A stretch of 64,000 nt of DNA from Desulfosarcina sp. BuS5 (GTDB taxonomy: Bacteria > Desulfobacterota > Desulfobacteria > Desulfobacterales > BuS5): assembly GCF_028752835.1 (NCBI RefSeq), contig NZ_CP087952.1, forward strand, positions 3,222,501 to 3,286,500, written 5' to 3'. Numbering within the stretch: the first letter of the stretch is position 1; each line of letters opens with the position of its first letter. Below the pieces are notes generated by a model. That model was not told the DNA's origin. It made no database searches and saw only the letters and a program-made list of their open reading frames with translations. Below, in pieces: positions 62,557-64,000 of the stretch. The position numbers and the translations under genes were made by a program.

Positions 62557-63666
62557 TTAGTAGTTTGTCGGCGTTTTTTCCTGCTTATTCAGGTAACGCT
62601 CAGTAAACCAGTTCATCGCGGCTTCAGTGGCGCAACCGTGGTTGTAAAAAAGATCTTGAGCAATCCTGGTACGGATTTCCGCTAAACCTTCCGGTTCAGC
62701 AAGACTTTTTGCAACAACACCCACCACCTCTTCGGGTCGTTCCACCAAAAGACCACCCCTGCGGCCCCAGCTCTCGTTATCAATGAGAGCAAGTTTTTCT
62801 TTCGTTACTTTAATCAATTCCGGGACATCAAGAAAAACAATGGGCCGGTTGAGCAGGGTGTATTCATTAGCTACCGAAGAGGCATCGGTAATGAGAAGAT
62901 CTGCAAGATACAGCAATGGAATAACGTCATGCTCACGAGCAAGGCGAACATGATCTCCTTCCAGGGGAGTCAGTTCCTCGAACCAGTCGATGGTCTCATT
63001 TTTAGGGTGATCATGTGGTTTGATCAACAAATCGTACTTACCGGTCTCAGCCAGGCGGAGAATTACTTCTTTCCCCATGGTTTCGAGAGAGTTATGAACT
63101 TCTCCTGTCGGAGCGAAAAGCATCACTGGTCGATTCCCCGTGAATCCGTACTGCTCAAGTAGAATTTTTCGGTCAAGTTCCCCGTTGAGTAAAGGATCTG
63201 TCTTTGAAAAACCGATGGGAACTGCCCGTGGATCATTTTCCAGTAAAAGTCCTGTCTCGTTAAATAATTTTTGCATATGATGACCAATCAGAAATAAAAC
63301 GTTGTAGGCGAGATTTCCGGCCTTCACAGCGCGGTTACGAAAAGATACCCCATGGAACAGTTGAACCCGGGTAGTAAAATTCATCAGTGGCACGAGAATA
63401 GTTGAGCTGGCTGAAAAGAGAAGATCAAACTTACGATTTTGTATATCTTTAAGAAAAAGGATTTTTTCACCGGAAATACCGAAAGGCTCATACATCTTTT
63501 TGGCGTTGTAAACTTTTTCATTTTCGGTTTTTGTCCGTAAACCTCCTGATACGAAAACTTCAACCTGGGGAATTTTAACCAGCCGGTCGTAGATCCGTTT
63601 AAAACATACAAAGTGTACTGGGGCGTATCCAGTGAATAATACGGTAATTTTTTTGGATTCATTCAT
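62557..63666 (-). CDS. CDP-glycerol glycerophosphotransferase-like protein (TagB/TagF family), 2
   Basis: A 369-residue paralogue of the neighbour. Blocks: TRVQLFHGVSFRNRAVKAGN, RPVMLFAPTGEVHNSLETMG, YDLLIKPHDHPKNE and LLITDASSVANEYTLLNRPI followed by VFLDVPE. An AGGAGATT site precedes the ATG. Two consecutive transferases suggest a primase/polymerase-like pair, as in teichoic acid synthesis, upstream of an exporter. No CDP-glycerol synthase (tagD) is in the window. Confidence 0.82.
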   Translation of the reverse strand: MNESKKITVLFTGYAPVHFVCFKRIYDRLVKIPQVEVFVSGGLRTKTENEKVYNAKKMYEPFGISGEKILFLKDIQNRKFDLLFSASSTILVPLMNFTTRVQLFHGVSFRNRAVKAGNLAYNVLFLIGHHMQKLFNETGLLLENDPRAVPIGFSKTDPLLNGELDRKILLEQYGFTGNRPVMLFAPTGEVHNSLETMGKEVILRLAETGKYDLLIKPHDHPKNETIDWFEELTPLEGDHVRLAREHDVIPLLYLADLLITDASSVANEYTLLNRPIVFLDVPELIKVTKEKLALIDNESWGRRGGLLVERPEEVVGVVAKSLAEPEGLAEIRTRIAQDLFYNHGCATEAAMNWFTERYLNKQEKTPTNY

Positions 63667-63827
63667 GTTGTAATCTCCTGTTTATTTATTAGTTAGATTT
63701 AGCGATTGTTAACTGATAGTATAAATTTTTTTTTGATAGGATTTACAGGATAAATAAAAATCTTGTAAATTTTGTTTATCCTGTCAGGAAAAATCCTGCC
63801 GAAGGCGGCTAATTTAATCAGCACCAT
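63667..63827. repeat. Spacer with an inverted repeat
   Basis: Arms ACAGGATAAA (63745-63754) and TTTATCCTGT (63775-63784) flank an AT-rich loop; the surrounding AGGATTTACAGGATAAATAA style is a common dispersed palindrome. No gene is seen. Confidence 0.5.
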
Positions 63828-64000
63828 TCAGCTCTTTTTGTTAAGGGCAGGCAGGTTCATGTATCGACTGCGGCCATGCACCAACCGTTCGGCTTCTTTT
63901 ACTACGAAGGTCAACTGCCCGATCCAGTCTTTGGGCAACTTTCTTAATGATGAGATTTTGCCGCGCATAAGAAGCTGCGCAGTCACGTGCCAGCTAAGCC
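63828..64000 (-). CDS. C-terminal end of a CDS running off the window, family not recognised
   Basis: The minus strand is open from the window edge to the TGA at 63830-63828, giving 56 residues (LMRGKISSLRKLPKDWIGQL ... LVHGRSRYMNLPALNKKS). It is basic, consistent with the tail of a glycosyltransferase or similar enzyme in the surface-polysaccharide cluster, but it shows no diagnostic motif. It is upstream of and co-oriented with the glycerophosphotransferase genes. Confidence 0.45.
   Translation of the reverse strand, partial: LSWHVTAQLLMRGKISSLRKLPKDWIGQLTFVVKEAERLVHGRSRYMNLPALNKKS

Overview
The window looks like a chromosomal segment of a Gram-negative, moderately AT-rich bacterium, most likely a sulfate-reducer-type deltaproteobacterium (Desulfobacterota, Desulfobacterales-like). 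This is inferred from the gene repertoire (fused TRAP-TAXI transporter, DUF4301 and DUF368 proteins, stand-alone pyruvate-kinase-C-like proteins, LPS heptosyltransferase, Lnt, lipoproteins) and from the many dispersed palindromes and MITE-like repeats. No rRNA is present, so placement is tentative.

Layout. 1-6000: a sirtuin start, a class A penicillin-binding protein, a TRAP-TAXI binding protein plus fused permease, and a YjbQ protein. 6000-14500: an accessory strip with group II intron copy 1, a GH130 phosphorylase plus GT4 glycosyltransferase pair, small Cys-rich proteins, a RAYT-type transposase remnant and an intact IS (12353-13864) with inverted repeats and a 6-bp target duplication. 14600-19100: trpC-trpF followed by an LsrF-like aldolase and a class II aldolase/SDR fusion. 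19100-22700: coaX, whose stop codon lies inside a palindromic repeat, a heptosyltransferase that appears to start at AUU, and an EpmA-like ligase. 22970-28414: a seven-gene minus-strand run (radical SAM protein, surE, a YhaM-like nuclease, tmk, an unknown protein, and a tandem pair of pyruvate-kinase-C-like proteins). 28700-36130: an endonuclease III, a divergent DnaA, a GlcD-type oxidase, HtpG, tRNA-Lys, tRNA-Glu and a BrnT/BrnA-like toxin-antitoxin pair. 36300-48430: recA-alaS, DUF368, DUF4301, lnt, prfB with its programmed frameshift, an HD protein, two small envelope proteins and a PP2C phosphatase.

48500-52900 is a decaying region: a MITE, a kinase-like (possibly SidJ-related) protein, a molybdopterin oxidoreductase remnant, a small protein resembling a protease N-domain, and a transposase/serine-protease chimera. 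52900-59400 holds the most distinctive unit: a minus-strand cassette of a lipoprotein with a peptidoglycan-binding domain, a subtilase with a very Asp-rich N-terminal region, an ECF sigma factor and its anti-sigma factor. The lipoprotein gene is interrupted by group II intron copy 2, which is apparently identical to copy 1. With the inferred boundaries, splicing would restore one 338-residue frame. 59600-64000 carries an ABC exporter and two CDP-glycerol glycerophosphotransferase-like proteins, suggesting a phosphoglycerol-type surface polymer.

All functional calls come from motif recognition by eye; no database search was run.
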